64,000 bases of DNA from contig NZ_REFJ01000001.1 in NCBI RefSeq assembly GCF_003688415.1, positions 710,405-774,404 on the forward strand, given 5' to 3'. Positions 43,220-54,231 of this stretch are shown here, one piece after another. Each line of letters starts with the position of its first letter. Positions within the stretch are counted from its first letter, which is position 1. Source of the stretch: Umboniibacter marinipuniceus (GTDB taxonomy: Bacteria > Pseudomonadota > Gammaproteobacteria > Pseudomonadales > DSM-25080). A program made the translations under genes and the position numbers. The notes below the pieces were generated by a model that was not told the origin of the DNA, did not search any database, and saw nothing but the letters and a program-made list of their open reading frames with translations.

Positions 43220-44023
43220 ATGACAACAATTGCCATAGTAGGCGCAGGCGGTCGCATGGGCCGCGCCTTGATTAGCGCTGTGACCGAGAGCGCCGATATG
43301 AACCTAAGCGCAGCCACGGCACGAGCAGGCAGCTCGCTGTTGGGGGTGGATGCGGGTGAGTTAGCGGGCGTGGGTAAATTGGATGTCACGGTCGTAAGCT
43401 CGGACGAATTGGCGCACCAGCAGTTTGATGTGCTTATTGATTTTAGTCAGCCTGAACTCAGTCTTGAAAACCTAAGGGTCTGTGCTGAAATGAACGCGGC
43501 GGTAGTGCTGGGAACCACTGGTTTCAACCAGCAGCAGCGCGAACAAATCAACCACTTTGCGCAACGTATTCCCATTGTCTTTTCGGCTAATATGAGCGTT
43601 GGTGTGAACGTGGCTCATAAGCTACTCGCTATGGCCGCGCAGGCCATGGCGGATGACTACGACATTGAGATCCTAGAGGCGCACCACCGATTTAAGAAGG
43701 ATGCACCGTCTGGCACCGCATTGGCAATGGGAGAAGTGATTGCCGAGACCATTGGTCGTGACCTCAATGATGTGGCAATTTATGGCCGTGAGGGCTTCAC
43801 TGGTGAACGCGATAGCGAGACAATTGGATTTGCTACGGTTCGCGGCGGCGACGTAGTAGGCGATCATACGGTAATGTTTCTTGGCGATGGCGACCGTTTA
43901 GAGATAACCCATAAAGCGTCGAGTCGAAATACCTTTGCTAAGGGGGCGATAAAAGCAGCACGCTGGTTGCAAGGCCAGCCTAATGGCCTCTATTCCATGT
44001 CCAACGTGCTTGGTCTTAACTAA
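43220..44023 (+). CDS. dapB: 4-hydroxy-tetrahydrodipicolinate reductase
   Basis: 267 residues. NAD(P)H-binding GAGGRMGR near residue 8, LGTTGFN, and the catalytic and substrate region [16 protein letters not shown] (catalytic His pair plus Lys) near residue 155. Reduces hydroxytetrahydrodipicolinate in lysine and diaminopimelate synthesis. Single gene after the dnaJ terminator; length and motifs standard. Confidence 0.96.
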   Translation: MTTIAIVGAGGRMGRALISAVTESADMNLSAATARAGSSLLGVDAGELAGVGKLDVTVVSSDELAHQQFDVLIDFSQPELSLENLRVCAEMNAAVVLGTTGFNQQQREQINHFAQRIPIVFSANMSVGVNVAHKLLAMAAQAMADDYDIEILEAHHRFKKDAPSGTALAMGEVIAETIGRDLNDVAIYGREGFTGERDSETIGFATVRGGDVVGDHTVMFLGDGDRLEITHKASSRNTFAKGAIKAARWLQGQPNGLYSMSNVLGLN

Positions 44024-44032
44024 GCGCTTCAG

Positions 44033-44068
44033 CTAGCGCTAGCGGTTCTAATTACCCGCTGGCGCTAG
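44033..44068. terminator. Two-way hairpin between dapB and the DUF945 gene
   Basis: CTAGCGCTAGCGG (44033-44045) pairs with CCGCTGGCGCTAG (44056-44068), with one G-T pair, across a 10-base loop. It begins about 10 bases after the dapB stop and its right arm overlaps the end of the convergent gene. Confidence 0.6.
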
Positions 44069-45382
44069 CGGAATTCCATTGAGTAGCAAACTGCCTGCTT
44101 GTAACGAAAGCGGGCTTTCATATCCTTGAGAACCATCTCGGTTCAAAAAGCCAGCTTCGGCATACTGCTCGAAAAGCTGTTCAAGTTGCCTCCGGGCTCG
44201 CGCACTCTCAGTTTCAAAGGCGGCGGAGCTTGGCGTGATGAAAGACTGGCTGGTAATAGTCTGGATGTCCGCTAAATGTTTAATGAATGCTTCATTAATT
44301 GCCACATCTAGGTGCAATTCCAGCGGGTTCTCTGGCGTTGTGACGAGCTTTATTTCTCCCATAGCGTTTAGCTTTGCGGAACCTTGTTCTAGTGAGAGGG
44401 TTTCGATATAAAGCTGGGTGCCAGCTAAGGTCTCAAGCATTTGGCTTTGCCAGTCAGTTGGAGCTAATTGACCATCGTAAAGTGCTAGGGTCTGGAATGA
44501 CTGATAGGGAAAGTCAGCAAGCTTAAGGGCCTCTGTGAAATTACCCAGCGGCAGGTTGTTGAGCATCAAGCCGTCAGCGTGAACCAACCCAGTTCCGTGC
44601 ATGAAACCGTTGCTCACTACGCCAGAGAAGTCACTGTTAAAGGTGCTGAGGCCGCTGCGACGTTGGCCGTCGCTGTACCAAATATCTCCAGAGGTGAGTT
44701 GGCTGTGTGCTTCCGTAAGCAACCGGCCGTTGAAACTTAAACTACTTTGATAGTGAATGCCCTTCGCATAGGCACTTGCGCGGGTTCTATGATCCAGAAA
44801 CTCGAAGCCAGACCAGTTCAGTTGGTGTTGCTCGAAGCCCTGTTGCTCAATGGCAAATAGATAGTGGATGGGTGCGAAAGTGAGCGCGATATTATCCTCA
44901 ACAAAATTGACCCCAGGCGTTGATAGCTCCCCCGAGAGTGTTTGGCGAAAGCCTAAGGATAATTTACCTACAATTAGTTGGTTCCCAAATAGATCGAGGA
45001 GCTGCTGCTCAATAGTGTCTTCGGCGAAAGCGGGACAGTTGTTAGTGTCTTCAAAATTGATTTCGATACGAGCGCTGGCGGCGGTTAATTGAACCCAGTC
45101 AAGGGGGGTGTGACGAATGGAGGCCTCACCAGTAAAACACTGAATTAAGCTGGCCTTGCCGTCTTCGTGATACAGGCTGAAGCGATAGTGCGCGCCGAAA
45201 AATTGATCGGTACGTTGTGCCTGAAGCCGATGAGGATCTCCGTTAGCATGCGCAGTGACATTATGTTGGTTTACCAATGAGGTCATTTGCTCAGCGACCA
45301 GTTCGGCTATAAAACTATTTGCACTGTAAATTACGCCCACGGAAACAAATATGCCAAGGCTTAGGGCCAATAATTTCTTCAT
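44048..45382 (-). CDS. DUF945 (YdgA-like) family protein
   Basis: 444 residues. An N-terminal hydrophobic segment (about 3-22, LLALSLGIFVSVGVIYSA) anchors or exports the protein. The body is a beta-rich domain with the DUF945 layout, ending in LEQLFEQYAEAGFLNRDGSQG. Members are inner-membrane-anchored periplasmic proteins found across gammaproteobacteria; molecular role is not established. Single gene. Confidence 0.75.
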   Translation of the reverse strand: MKKLLALSLGIFVSVGVIYSANSFIAELVAEQMTSLVNQHNVTAHANGDPHRLQAQRTDQFFGAHYRFSLYHEDGKASLIQCFTGEASIRHTPLDWVQLTAASARIEINFEDTNNCPAFAEDTIEQQLLDLFGNQLIVGKLSLGFRQTLSGELSTPGVNFVEDNIALTFAPIHYLFAIEQQGFEQHQLNWSGFEFLDHRTRASAYAKGIHYQSSLSFNGRLLTEAHSQLTSGDIWYSDGQRRSGLSTFNSDFSGVVSNGFMHGTGLVHADGLMLNNLPLGNFTEALKLADFPYQSFQTLALYDGQLAPTDWQSQMLETLAGTQLYIETLSLEQGSAKLNAMGEIKLVTTPENPLELHLDVAINEAFIKHLADIQTITSQSFITPSSAAFETESARARRQLEQLFEQYAEAGFLNRDGSQGYESPLSLQAGSLLLNGIPLAPAGN

Positions 45383-45539
45383 TCGTCACTGCTGCTCACT
45401 GATAGTTGAAAATGGCATTCTATCCTAGGGGATTTTTTCTGCTACTTGGGGTTTACGGATAAAACCTAGGCAAAAAAAATACAAAATGTGACGTGGTTAA
45501 CTAAAATTTAAATGATCAATAATCATTTTAGGTGGGTGT

Positions 45540-46076
45540 ATGAAAGCTGTACTTATCATTTTTGTAGTATTCGCAATGGGTTGCGCAAATAAAGTGGATA
45601 TGGCAGCTAATCAAACGGCACAAATGGATTACGATTTCAGCCAGCGAGTAGATTTTTCCGCGGAGCTTCCTAACTTAGAGGGTCGTGAATCCTTCACTGA
45701 GTTCCGAACGGGCCTTGATGAAACTCAAAAGATAGCGTGGCTTGGCTTTCAGGTGGCGCGCTGTGAATCACTTTATGGTCAGACGGAGTTAGGTGAGCGC
45801 TGTGCACTCAATGAAGCACGAGTGTTACGTTTGTTCTCTATTCTTCCTATCGAGTTGATGTCTGAAGAACAGTTTCTGGTGACGCTTGAGGTCTACCAAT
45901 ATTATCAAAGCCTTCAGCTACGGCGTAGCGACTATTCGGTGGTCTATGTCAATTTTCCCGAGGAGCTCTCTTCGGCGAATCAACAGTTACTGCTGAGCCG
46001 AACGGCTTCACCTCTAGCGCTTTTCATTGTCGCCGTCCGAGACGTGTTAAATGAGGAAGATGACACGGTCTATTAG
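45540..46076 (+). CDS. Hypothetical lipoprotein
   Basis: 178 residues. Signal peptide with lipobox FAMGC (Cys at 15). The mature part is acidic and helical, with two Cys (VARCESLYGQTELGERCALNEARV) in the middle that could form a disulfide. No family recognised. Good start (GGTGGGTG upstream). The 130 bases between it and the amidohydrolase genes show no clear feature. Confidence 0.65.
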   Translation: MKAVLIIFVVFAMGCANKVDMAANQTAQMDYDFSQRVDFSAELPNLEGRESFTEFRTGLDETQKIAWLGFQVARCESLYGQTELGERCALNEARVLRLFSILPIELMSEEQFLVTLEVYQYYQSLQLRRSDYSVVYVNFPEELSSANQQLLLSRTASPLALFIVAVRDVLNEEDDTVY

Positions 46077-46205
46077 GCACTTTGCTCGGCCATTAAAAAA
46101 GGCGGTGATACCAAAGCTCTTGAAGAACTTTTAGGTAGTCAACGCCTTGTTAGACACCAGCTTTGCTCAGGCTTCAAAAAGCCTTAAGCAATCCGCTTTG
46201 AGCCA

Positions 46206-47453
46206 CTAGTTGTATGAGAATGGCTCGGCTTGATTGATATCAAAGTATCGTTTAGCTAGCGCTTCTTCACGCGTGGTCAGATCAACCTGCTCGCCATCAA
46301 TAATCACGGTGGTTGGAGCGCTGGTTAATTCAAGCGGATCACCACTCCAAATGACCACATCAGCGGTCTGACCGATTTCCATGGTCGCAGAGTAAGCTCC
46401 CCCGAAAATATCGACTGGGTTAACCGTTAGCGCATCCACGGCGCTCTCCCAAGGTAAGCCATGTGCCACCGCCAATCCGGCGGCCTGGGTCAACGTTTGA
46501 CCAGTGTATGGCTCGCCATTGTAAAAAGCGATAGTCACCCCGGCCGCATTGAGCAATGCCGCGTTATCTAGGCGAGCTGCGCGCTGGTCGAAGCCATAGG
46601 GAAGATTAAGATATGGATCGACTAAGACGGCGATGTCAGCCGCAGCCAGTTCGTCAGCAACGCGCCAAGCTTCGGCACCACCACGAATAACGGCTTTAAG
46701 GTTATGGCGCTCCGCAAAGTCCATCACAAGACGCAGATCGCTCATGCGATTTGCATCGAAGACCAGCGGTACATCGCCACTAATTACCGCCTGAAGTGCT
46801 TCTAAGCTGTCCAACGAGAGTACATAGCTACCCGCATTACTGTAGCGATCACGTGGGTTGTTGGCATAGTGCTTAGCGTCAGCCATGACACGCTCAAGAT
46901 TGACCCAGAGCGCCGCTCGCGTACCGCCAGAAACGTCTTTACCAAATTCTTCAACATCCACGAACTGGGCAATGTCAGCAGCGGTGACGATGTCATCGCC
47001 ATAAGTCTTGATAGCAGCAGCTTGGCCTAAGAAGACCTTGCTTCCTCCGCCTGGCGCAACAACCGCTCTAGTAAAACCAAAGCGATAAGCTAGCGGGAGA
47101 CGAGTAGAGTCTGGGTTGATGGCATACTGCATAGAGGTAGCCGCACCAGATTCATCTGAGTAGGCGTCTACCGTGCTAGATTCAGCACTGACTTCCACTG
47201 AACCCCAGTTCACGGCGGTACCCACTAGCCCTGGTGTTACGTATTGGCCAGCGGCATCAATTACGGCGGTTCCCGCCGGGATATTCACGCCATTACCGAT
47301 GGCGACAATTTCGTCACCGCGGATCAGAATGGTTGCGTTTTCTAGTGTGCCTTGCGCGGATTGTGTAACGGCCTTCGCGTTGATAATGGCAATGTTATCG
47401 GCCATTGCTACGTTGCTAGCAATTAGGGCTAGTGCCAGAGTTGAACGGATCAT
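46206..47453 (-). CDS. Amidohydrolase-family protein lacking the metal-binding HxH motif
   Basis: 415 residues with a signal peptide (MIRSTLALALIASNVAMADN). The composite-domain strands typical of amidohydrolases are present (VIDAAGQYVTPGLVGTAVNWG near residue 75, then DVVIWSGDPLELTS near the end), but where metal-dependent members have TPG(L/I)(I/V)DxHxH there is TPGLVGTAVNWG. The first metal ligands are therefore missing and the protein may be inactive or act without that metal. It overlaps the HxH-bearing paralogue upstream by four bases, so they are one operon and may form a complex. Confidence 0.82.
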   Translation of the reverse strand: MIRSTLALALIASNVAMADNIAIINAKAVTQSAQGTLENATILIRGDEIVAIGNGVNIPAGTAVIDAAGQYVTPGLVGTAVNWGSVEVSAESSTVDAYSDESGAATSMQYAINPDSTRLPLAYRFGFTRAVVAPGGGSKVFLGQAAAIKTYGDDIVTAADIAQFVDVEEFGKDVSGGTRAALWVNLERVMADAKHYANNPRDRYSNAGSYVLSLDSLEALQAVISGDVPLVFDANRMSDLRLVMDFAERHNLKAVIRGGAEAWRVADELAAADIAVLVDPYLNLPYGFDQRAARLDNAALLNAAGVTIAFYNGEPYTGQTLTQAAGLAVAHGLPWESAVDALTVNPVDIFGGAYSATMEIGQTADVVIWSGDPLELTSAPTTVIIDGEQVDLTTREEALAKRYFDINQAEPFSYN

Positions 47454-48853
47454 TGGGCATCCTCCAAGGCAGGTTGTGCGACTTCGAAATCAGCGGTCTG
47501 CTGATTCGCTTCGTCAAAACGGTCGTAGCGCATTGCGCCGTCAATAAAGACCTGGTCGGCAAGTGTGTAAACGGAGAATGGGTTACCACTCCAAATTACC
47601 ACGTCCGCGTTTTTACCCGCTTCCAGCGAGCCAGTTACCTGCTCAAGGCCGAGTGATTTAGCCGGGTTGTAACTCAACCAGCGCCAGGCGTGCTCGATAG
47701 AGATATCCATGCCATGGCGGTTACCGGCTGCCATCGCCTTAGCGGCCTCATGATTAAGGCGCTGAATGCCCATGTCATCATCCGAGTGAACAATGGCATC
47801 TGCACCGGCTTTGTCCATTAATGCAATGTTTGAAAGCGATGCGTCATAGGCTTCCATTTTGAATCCCCACCAATCAGCCCAAAGCGCACCGGCGATGTTG
47901 TTTTCAGCAAGGAGGTCAGCAATTTTGTAGGCCTCAACACCATGGTGGAAGGCGGTGATCTGGTAATCAAATTCTTTGGAAAGGTCGATCATGATCGACA
48001 TTTCTTCGGCGGTGTAGCAGTGGTTGTGAATGCGAATATCACCGGCTAATACCCCAGCGAGCGTCTCTAGCTGGAGGTCTCGAGAAGGTTCATCGCCACC
48101 GTTGGCAGCGTAGTCGTCCCAAGTTGCTTTGTAATCCTGCGCGGCTAACCAGGCGTTACGGTATCCTTCGACGTTGCCCATACGGGTCATGGGGCCACCG
48201 CGGTTGCCGTAGACACGTTTAGGGTTCTCACCACAGGCCATCTTCAAGCCGTAAGGCGCGTCAGGAAATTTCATTTCCATAACATTACGACCAATGATTG
48301 GCTTCAAGACCACGCTTCGGCCACCAAAAAGGTTGGCAGAGCCAGGAAGGATCTGCAGTGCTGTAACACCACCTGCGATAGCCCGCGTGAAACCAGGATC
48401 CTGTGGGTGAACCGAATGCTCAGTCCAAACACCCGCGGTGTTGGGTGACGTCATTTCGTTACCGTCTTGAGATGAGTCAACCGATGGCGCAGGGTAGTTA
48501 CCAAGATGACTGTGTACGTCAATGATTCCAGGGGTTACCCAGCGACCTTCAGCGTTGATGATCTGAGTGCCCTCATCCGCGGTAAGGTCAGTGCCAATGG
48601 CAACGATCTTACCGTTACTAAGTAGCACGCTGGTGTCCTCGGAAAGACCGCCTAGGCCGTCGAGTACCGTTGCATTGGTAATCAATACAGGCGCTGATTC
48701 GGGTGCAACGTACTGGCTAGGGAATGCATCAAGACGAGCGAAGTCGGCTTTTGCCTGAGAATCGCCAGTAGAACCGGCAGTTTGAGAGGCATTGTCACAG
48801 GCAGTAATAGAAGCTGCTGCGGCGATGGCCAGGAAAAGGGTACTAACTTTCAT
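47450..48853 (-). CDS. Amidohydrolase (exported lipoprotein-type, metal-binding motif intact)
   Basis: 467 residues. Signal peptide with lipobox SITAC (Cys19). It carries VTPGIIDVHSHLGNY (HxH), IHNHCYTAEEM with further His, FHHGVEAYK and VHSDDDMGIQRLNHEA, matching the usual amidohydrolase metal ligands; C-terminal KNADVVIWSGNPFSVYT. Similar to imidazolonepropionase-like or dihydroorotase-like periplasmic enzymes; the substrate cannot be deduced. First gene of a two-gene operon with the HxH-less paralogue. Confidence 0.85.
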   Translation of the reverse strand: MKVSTLFLAIAAAASITACDNASQTAGSTGDSQAKADFARLDAFPSQYVAPESAPVLITNATVLDGLGGLSEDTSVLLSNGKIVAIGTDLTADEGTQIINAEGRWVTPGIIDVHSHLGNYPAPSVDSSQDGNEMTSPNTAGVWTEHSVHPQDPGFTRAIAGGVTALQILPGSANLFGGRSVVLKPIIGRNVMEMKFPDAPYGLKMACGENPKRVYGNRGGPMTRMGNVEGYRNAWLAAQDYKATWDDYAANGGDEPSRDLQLETLAGVLAGDIRIHNHCYTAEEMSIMIDLSKEFDYQITAFHHGVEAYKIADLLAENNIAGALWADWWGFKMEAYDASLSNIALMDKAGADAIVHSDDDMGIQRLNHEAAKAMAAGNRHGMDISIEHAWRWLSYNPAKSLGLEQVTGSLEAGKNADVVIWSGNPFSVYTLADQVFIDGAMRYDRFDEANQQTADFEVAQPALEDAQ

Positions 48854-49178
48854 TGGTTAGAGCTCCTTAGAATGAGTGTGTGGGTTTGGGCGCACGTTAA
48901 TCAGTTTTTATCGCGCTCAAACGATGTCTAAACCGCGATTGAAGTTAACAGAAATCGAGCTGTTCGTCATCCGTATAAGCCTCGAAGGTGGCATTAATTA
49001 CCGCTATCAAGGATAGTCAAAGCATTGGCTCGTGTTGAGATTTTTTCTGCTAGTGGGTACACTGAAATACTAATTTAGGCTCGGTCACCTGTTGTGATAG
49101 CGGTAGTATTGTGGCCAATATAATCACCATATAAGGTCATTAGGATCGCGGTGTCGAAAATAGCTTGCGGAGTGAACA
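48854..49178. other. Intergenic stretch between divergent genes
   Basis: No gene is visible. It must hold the promoters of the amidohydrolase operon (leftward) and of the Tat repeat gene (rightward). No clear palindrome or known operator was recognised. Confidence 0.5.
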
Positions 49179-50009
49179 ATGAAACGAAATCTAACGCGTA
49201 GATCTTTCCTAGGTCTTGTTACCGGAGCCGTAGCAACCACTGCAATCTCCGTCACTCCAAAGGCTAAAGCGGCTACTGATAGCGATCCTAGCGACGGCGT
49301 GGGGGAAGGTGTCACGGGCATCACCGATTCGGACACCGGTTCAAGCGCAGATAGATCAAATCGTGGTCGAGGAAATCAAACCGGTTGTACTGATTCTGAT
49401 ACGGGCAAGAATTCCGATGACGCCAATAATGGTCGCCACTGTGAAACGACGTCTGGCTGTACGGATTCTGATACGGGCAAGCATTCCGATGACGCGGGTA
49501 ACGGCCGTAACTGCCAGTCGCAATCAGGTTGTACTGACTCGGACACTGGTAGCAACTCCGATGACGCGGGTAATGGCCGTAACTGCCAGTCGCAATCAGG
49601 TTGTACTGACTCGGACACTGGTAGCAACTCCGATGACGCGGGCAATGGCCGTAACTGCCAATCAGGTTGCACTGATTCAGATACTGGCAGCAACTCCGAT
49701 GACGCGGGCAATGGCCGTAACTGCCAGTCGCAATCAGGCTGCACAGATTCAGACACTGGCAGTAACTCCGATGACGCGGGTAATGGCCGTAGCTGCCAAT
49801 CAGGTTGTACTGACTCGGACACTGGCAACAACTCCGATGACGCGGGCAATGGCCGTAACTGCCAATCAGGCTGTAGCGATTCAGACACGGGAAGCAGTGC
49901 GGATTCCGTTGGTAATGGCCGAAGCTGTTCAGGCGGAGAGATTGAGCAAGGTTGTACTGACAGCGATCCCAATGACGATGCAGGCGACGGCCGCTGCTCA
50001 ACCTTCTAG
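49179..50009 (+). CDS. Tat-exported Cys/Asp-rich tandem-repeat protein
   Basis: 276 residues. The N-terminus has a twin-arginine signal (RNLTRRSFLGLVTGAVATTA) and a likely cleavage near residue 31. The remainder is nine Cys-bracketed repeats of 22-24 residues (consensus CTDSDTGSNSDDAGNGRNCQSG), preceded by two degenerate units without Cys and ending CSTF. The D-x-D-x-G-x-N-x-D run looks like a calcium-binding loop, and the paired Cys could form disulfides. There is no catalytic domain. A terminator follows, then a JmjC-type oxygenase gene. No known family could be named. Confidence 0.85.
   Translation: MKRNLTRRSFLGLVTGAVATTAISVTPKAKAATDSDPSDGVGEGVTGITDSDTGSSADRSNRGRGNQTGCTDSDTGKNSDDANNGRHCETTSGCTDSDTGKHSDDAGNGRNCQSQSGCTDSDTGSNSDDAGNGRNCQSQSGCTDSDTGSNSDDAGNGRNCQSGCTDSDTGSNSDDAGNGRNCQSQSGCTDSDTGSNSDDAGNGRSCQSGCTDSDTGNNSDDAGNGRNCQSGCSDSDTGSSADSVGNGRSCSGGEIEQGCTDSDPNDDAGDGRCSTF
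49386..49997 (+). repeat. Nine tandem coding repeats of 63-72 bases
   Basis: Repeat units encode CTDSDTGxxSDDAGNGRxC plus a 3-5 residue linker (QSG or QSQSG). Units 3 to 6 are nearly identical at DNA level, while the first and last two are diverged, suggesting recent expansion of the middle. The unequal linkers suggest unit gain or loss by recombination, so repeat number should vary between strains. Confidence 0.9.
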
Positions 50010-50030
50010 TAGGCCCGATATTTAATAAGA

Positions 50031-50080
50031 GGGGATAGCGATTGAGACCGTAACGGTGTCTAGCGCTGATCCCCTTTTTT
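50031..50080 (+). terminator. Intrinsic terminator after the repeat gene
   Basis: GGGGATAGCG (50031-50040) pairs with CGCT(G)ATCCCC (50064-50074) with a single bulged base, followed by TTTTTT. It separates the repeat gene from the JmjC gene, so the two are likely to be transcribed separately or with read-through. Confidence 0.8.
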
Positions 50081-50118
50081 ATCACCGCTCCAAATAACTC
50101 ACACTACAGGTTTAATTC

Positions 50119-51321
50119 ATGGTCGCTAACACCAGTTCAGTCTTCAACAGCCTTTTCCCTAACGCGAAAGACCTTGAAGGCTTTCTCTCTGGAAAGTATC
50201 AAGCTGAACACCAGCGATTTATTGCCTCTGAGGCAAGTCTCAGCGCGCTGAATGCGGTCTTAGATATTGCCACGCTGGATGAATTACTGGCCAATGCACA
50301 AATGCCAGCATCTTCGATTGATATGGCTAGAGCAGATCGGCGAATGAAACGTGCTGAGTTCTGTTACGACAATGGCACAATTGATCTACGTGCGGTGATT
50401 CGTGAATACCGTGCTGGGGCAACCTTAATCCTCTCTCAGCTTCATGAAGCCGATACCAAGTTGGCGGATCTCTGTCGTCAGTTTGAGGCGGTCTTTAATT
50501 GCCATGTGCAAACCAATATCTATCTAACGCCACCAGGCTATCAGGGTTTTCGACCTCACTTTGACGCCCACGATGTCTTCGTTATGCAGGTTTCGGGCTC
50601 GAAGGCATGGAAGCTCTATGATCATCCAGTGAAATTGGCCTATCGTGGCGAACGATTTAATTCAAACGTACATAAACCCGGTGAGTTAACGGAAGAATTC
50701 ACCATGGATGCGGGGGAAACCATCTATATCCCCAAGGGTGTAATGCACGATGCTTCGAACAATGGCGACGAGCCGTCACTGCACATCACGCTTGGACTGA
50801 TTACTAAGAATTGGGCCGATTTAGTGATTGAGGCCGTTTCCGAGGTGGCGGTGAAGCATCCAGAATTTCGCCAGGCGTTACCGCCTCATTTCGCTACCGA
50901 GGGCTTTGATGATACGGAAGCGAAAGCTCACTTTAAAACCTTGATTGATATTATCGCTAAAGAAGCCAATTTGGAGCACGCATTGGATTACTTTGCGGGC
51001 GATTTTATTCAGCGACAAAAACCGGATATTCGAGGTGGACTGCTGGATGCCGTCTTTGCGCCAGATAAGGTGAAACCATCGCAACACTACAAGCTTCGTG
51101 ACAACTATCTGGCGCAGTATTTTGAAGACGGGGATCGGCTAACATTGGTATCGCCCGGTGGTCATATGCATTTTGAGCTATCTGCGAGTGCCGCCCTAGA
51201 CGAGGTGCTTCGCAGCGAGCAATTTGTAGCCTCGGACCTTCCGGGTTTAGCCGAGGAAGAGCAGTATGCATTGGTGGCGAAGCTAGCCGCGGCCAGTGTG
51301 ATTCAACTGGTTGAGGAATAA
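50119..51321 (+). CDS. JmjC/cupin-type Fe(II)/2-oxoglutarate oxygenase (ROXA-like)
   Basis: 400 residues. The iron-binding triad is visible: H147 and D149 in RPHFDAHDVFVMQV and H210 in IPKGVMHDASN, followed by a C-terminal winged-helix-like region. Similar to bacterial ribosomal oxygenases (YcfD/ROXA), which hydroxylate a ribosomal protein Arg or His, but the gene here sits beside a repeat protein rich in Asp/Asn. Candidate substrate is that neighbour, which is inference only. Good start (TTTAATTC then ATG), end convergent with hemB. Confidence 0.85.
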   Translation: MVANTSSVFNSLFPNAKDLEGFLSGKYQAEHQRFIASEASLSALNAVLDIATLDELLANAQMPASSIDMARADRRMKRAEFCYDNGTIDLRAVIREYRAGATLILSQLHEADTKLADLCRQFEAVFNCHVQTNIYLTPPGYQGFRPHFDAHDVFVMQVSGSKAWKLYDHPVKLAYRGERFNSNVHKPGELTEEFTMDAGETIYIPKGVMHDASNNGDEPSLHITLGLITKNWADLVIEAVSEVAVKHPEFRQALPPHFATEGFDDTEAKAHFKTLIDIIAKEANLEHALDYFAGDFIQRQKPDIRGGLLDAVFAPDKVKPSQHYKLRDNYLAQYFEDGDRLTLVSPGGHMHFELSASAALDEVLRSEQFVASDLPGLAEEEQYALVAKLAAASVIQLVEE

Positions 51322-51331
51322 AGGCCAGAAC

Positions 51332-51373
51332 GCTCGCGGTTCAAGCGCCGTCCTGGGCGATTCATCCGCGAGC
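51332..51373. terminator. GC-rich hairpin between the oxygenase gene and hemB
   Basis: GCTCGCGG (51332-51339) and CCGCGAGC (51366-51373), 8-bp perfect stem around a 26-base loop that itself contains GCGCCGTCCTGGGCG. Located in the 70-base gap between convergent genes; no T-run. Confidence 0.5.
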
Positions 51374-51390
51374 ACACGCTAAGCCCTAGT

Positions 51391-53680
<2,290 letters not shown>

Positions 53681-53800
53681 AAAAATCCTAAAACGAGTAA
53701 GAAACGTGAGTTAATAGTTAGCATTATCGCCTGTAAAAACCTGCTTTGCTAGCCGAGTTTATAAGTGCCAGATTTAGTGCGATGGGCATTGCCTTCAGCG

Positions 53801-54229
53801 CTAAAAGGGCTTTATGACAGCTAGAAATATAATGGCGATTAGCGCCAATACGGGTGCTTCATTAAAGAAACGAAAGAACACGTGATTACGCTGGTTTTTA
53901 TCGGCGGCAAACTGCTTAATGAAGTAGCCGCAGCTGAAGTGATAAATAACGAGTAATGATACTAACAGCAGCTTAGCATGAACCCATCCCTGTTGAAGCC
54001 AGGCGGGGTTCACCATCAACATAGCAATGCCGAACACCAGTGTGGCAATCATTGATGGCGTACCGATGCCGCGATAGAGTTTGCGCTCCATAATCTTAAA
54101 CCGCTCTCTGCCCACTTCGTCTTCCGCCGCGGCGTGATAAACGAACAAACGTGGTAGGTAAAACAGCACTGCAAACCAACAAACCATGGCGATGAGGTGC
54201 AACGCTTTGTAACTTAAATAAGCCGTCAC
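53801..54229 (-). CDS. hemJ: HemJ-type protoporphyrinogen IX oxidase
   Basis: 142 residues, four hydrophobic helices. Conserved HemJ/UPF0093 markers: ALHLIAMVCWFAVLFYLPRLFVYHA near the N-terminus (with the heme-ligand His), ERKLYRGIGTPSMIATLVFG, and WVHAKLLLVSLLVIYHFSCGYF. It oxidises protoporphyrinogen, replacing HemG/HemY. It follows the ClC gene by two bases. An inverted repeat TTTAGTGC / GCGCTAAA (53771-53801) follows its stop and probably acts as a terminator. Confidence 0.9.
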   Translation of the reverse strand: MTAYLSYKALHLIAMVCWFAVLFYLPRLFVYHAAAEDEVGRERFKIMERKLYRGIGTPSMIATLVFGIAMLMVNPAWLQQGWVHAKLLLVSLLVIYHFSCGYFIKQFAADKNQRNHVFFRFFNEAPVLALIAIIFLAVIKPF

Positions 54230-54231
54230 GA

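Noticed and set aside
49386-49997. CRISPR-like regular repeats
   Set aside because: The repeats encode in-frame protein, show no unique spacers between them, and no cas genes are nearby.
49309-50085. Long open frames on both strands across the repeat gene
   Set aside because: They arise because the tandem repeats lack stops in several frames. Only the frame with the Tat signal has a sensible start and protein pattern.
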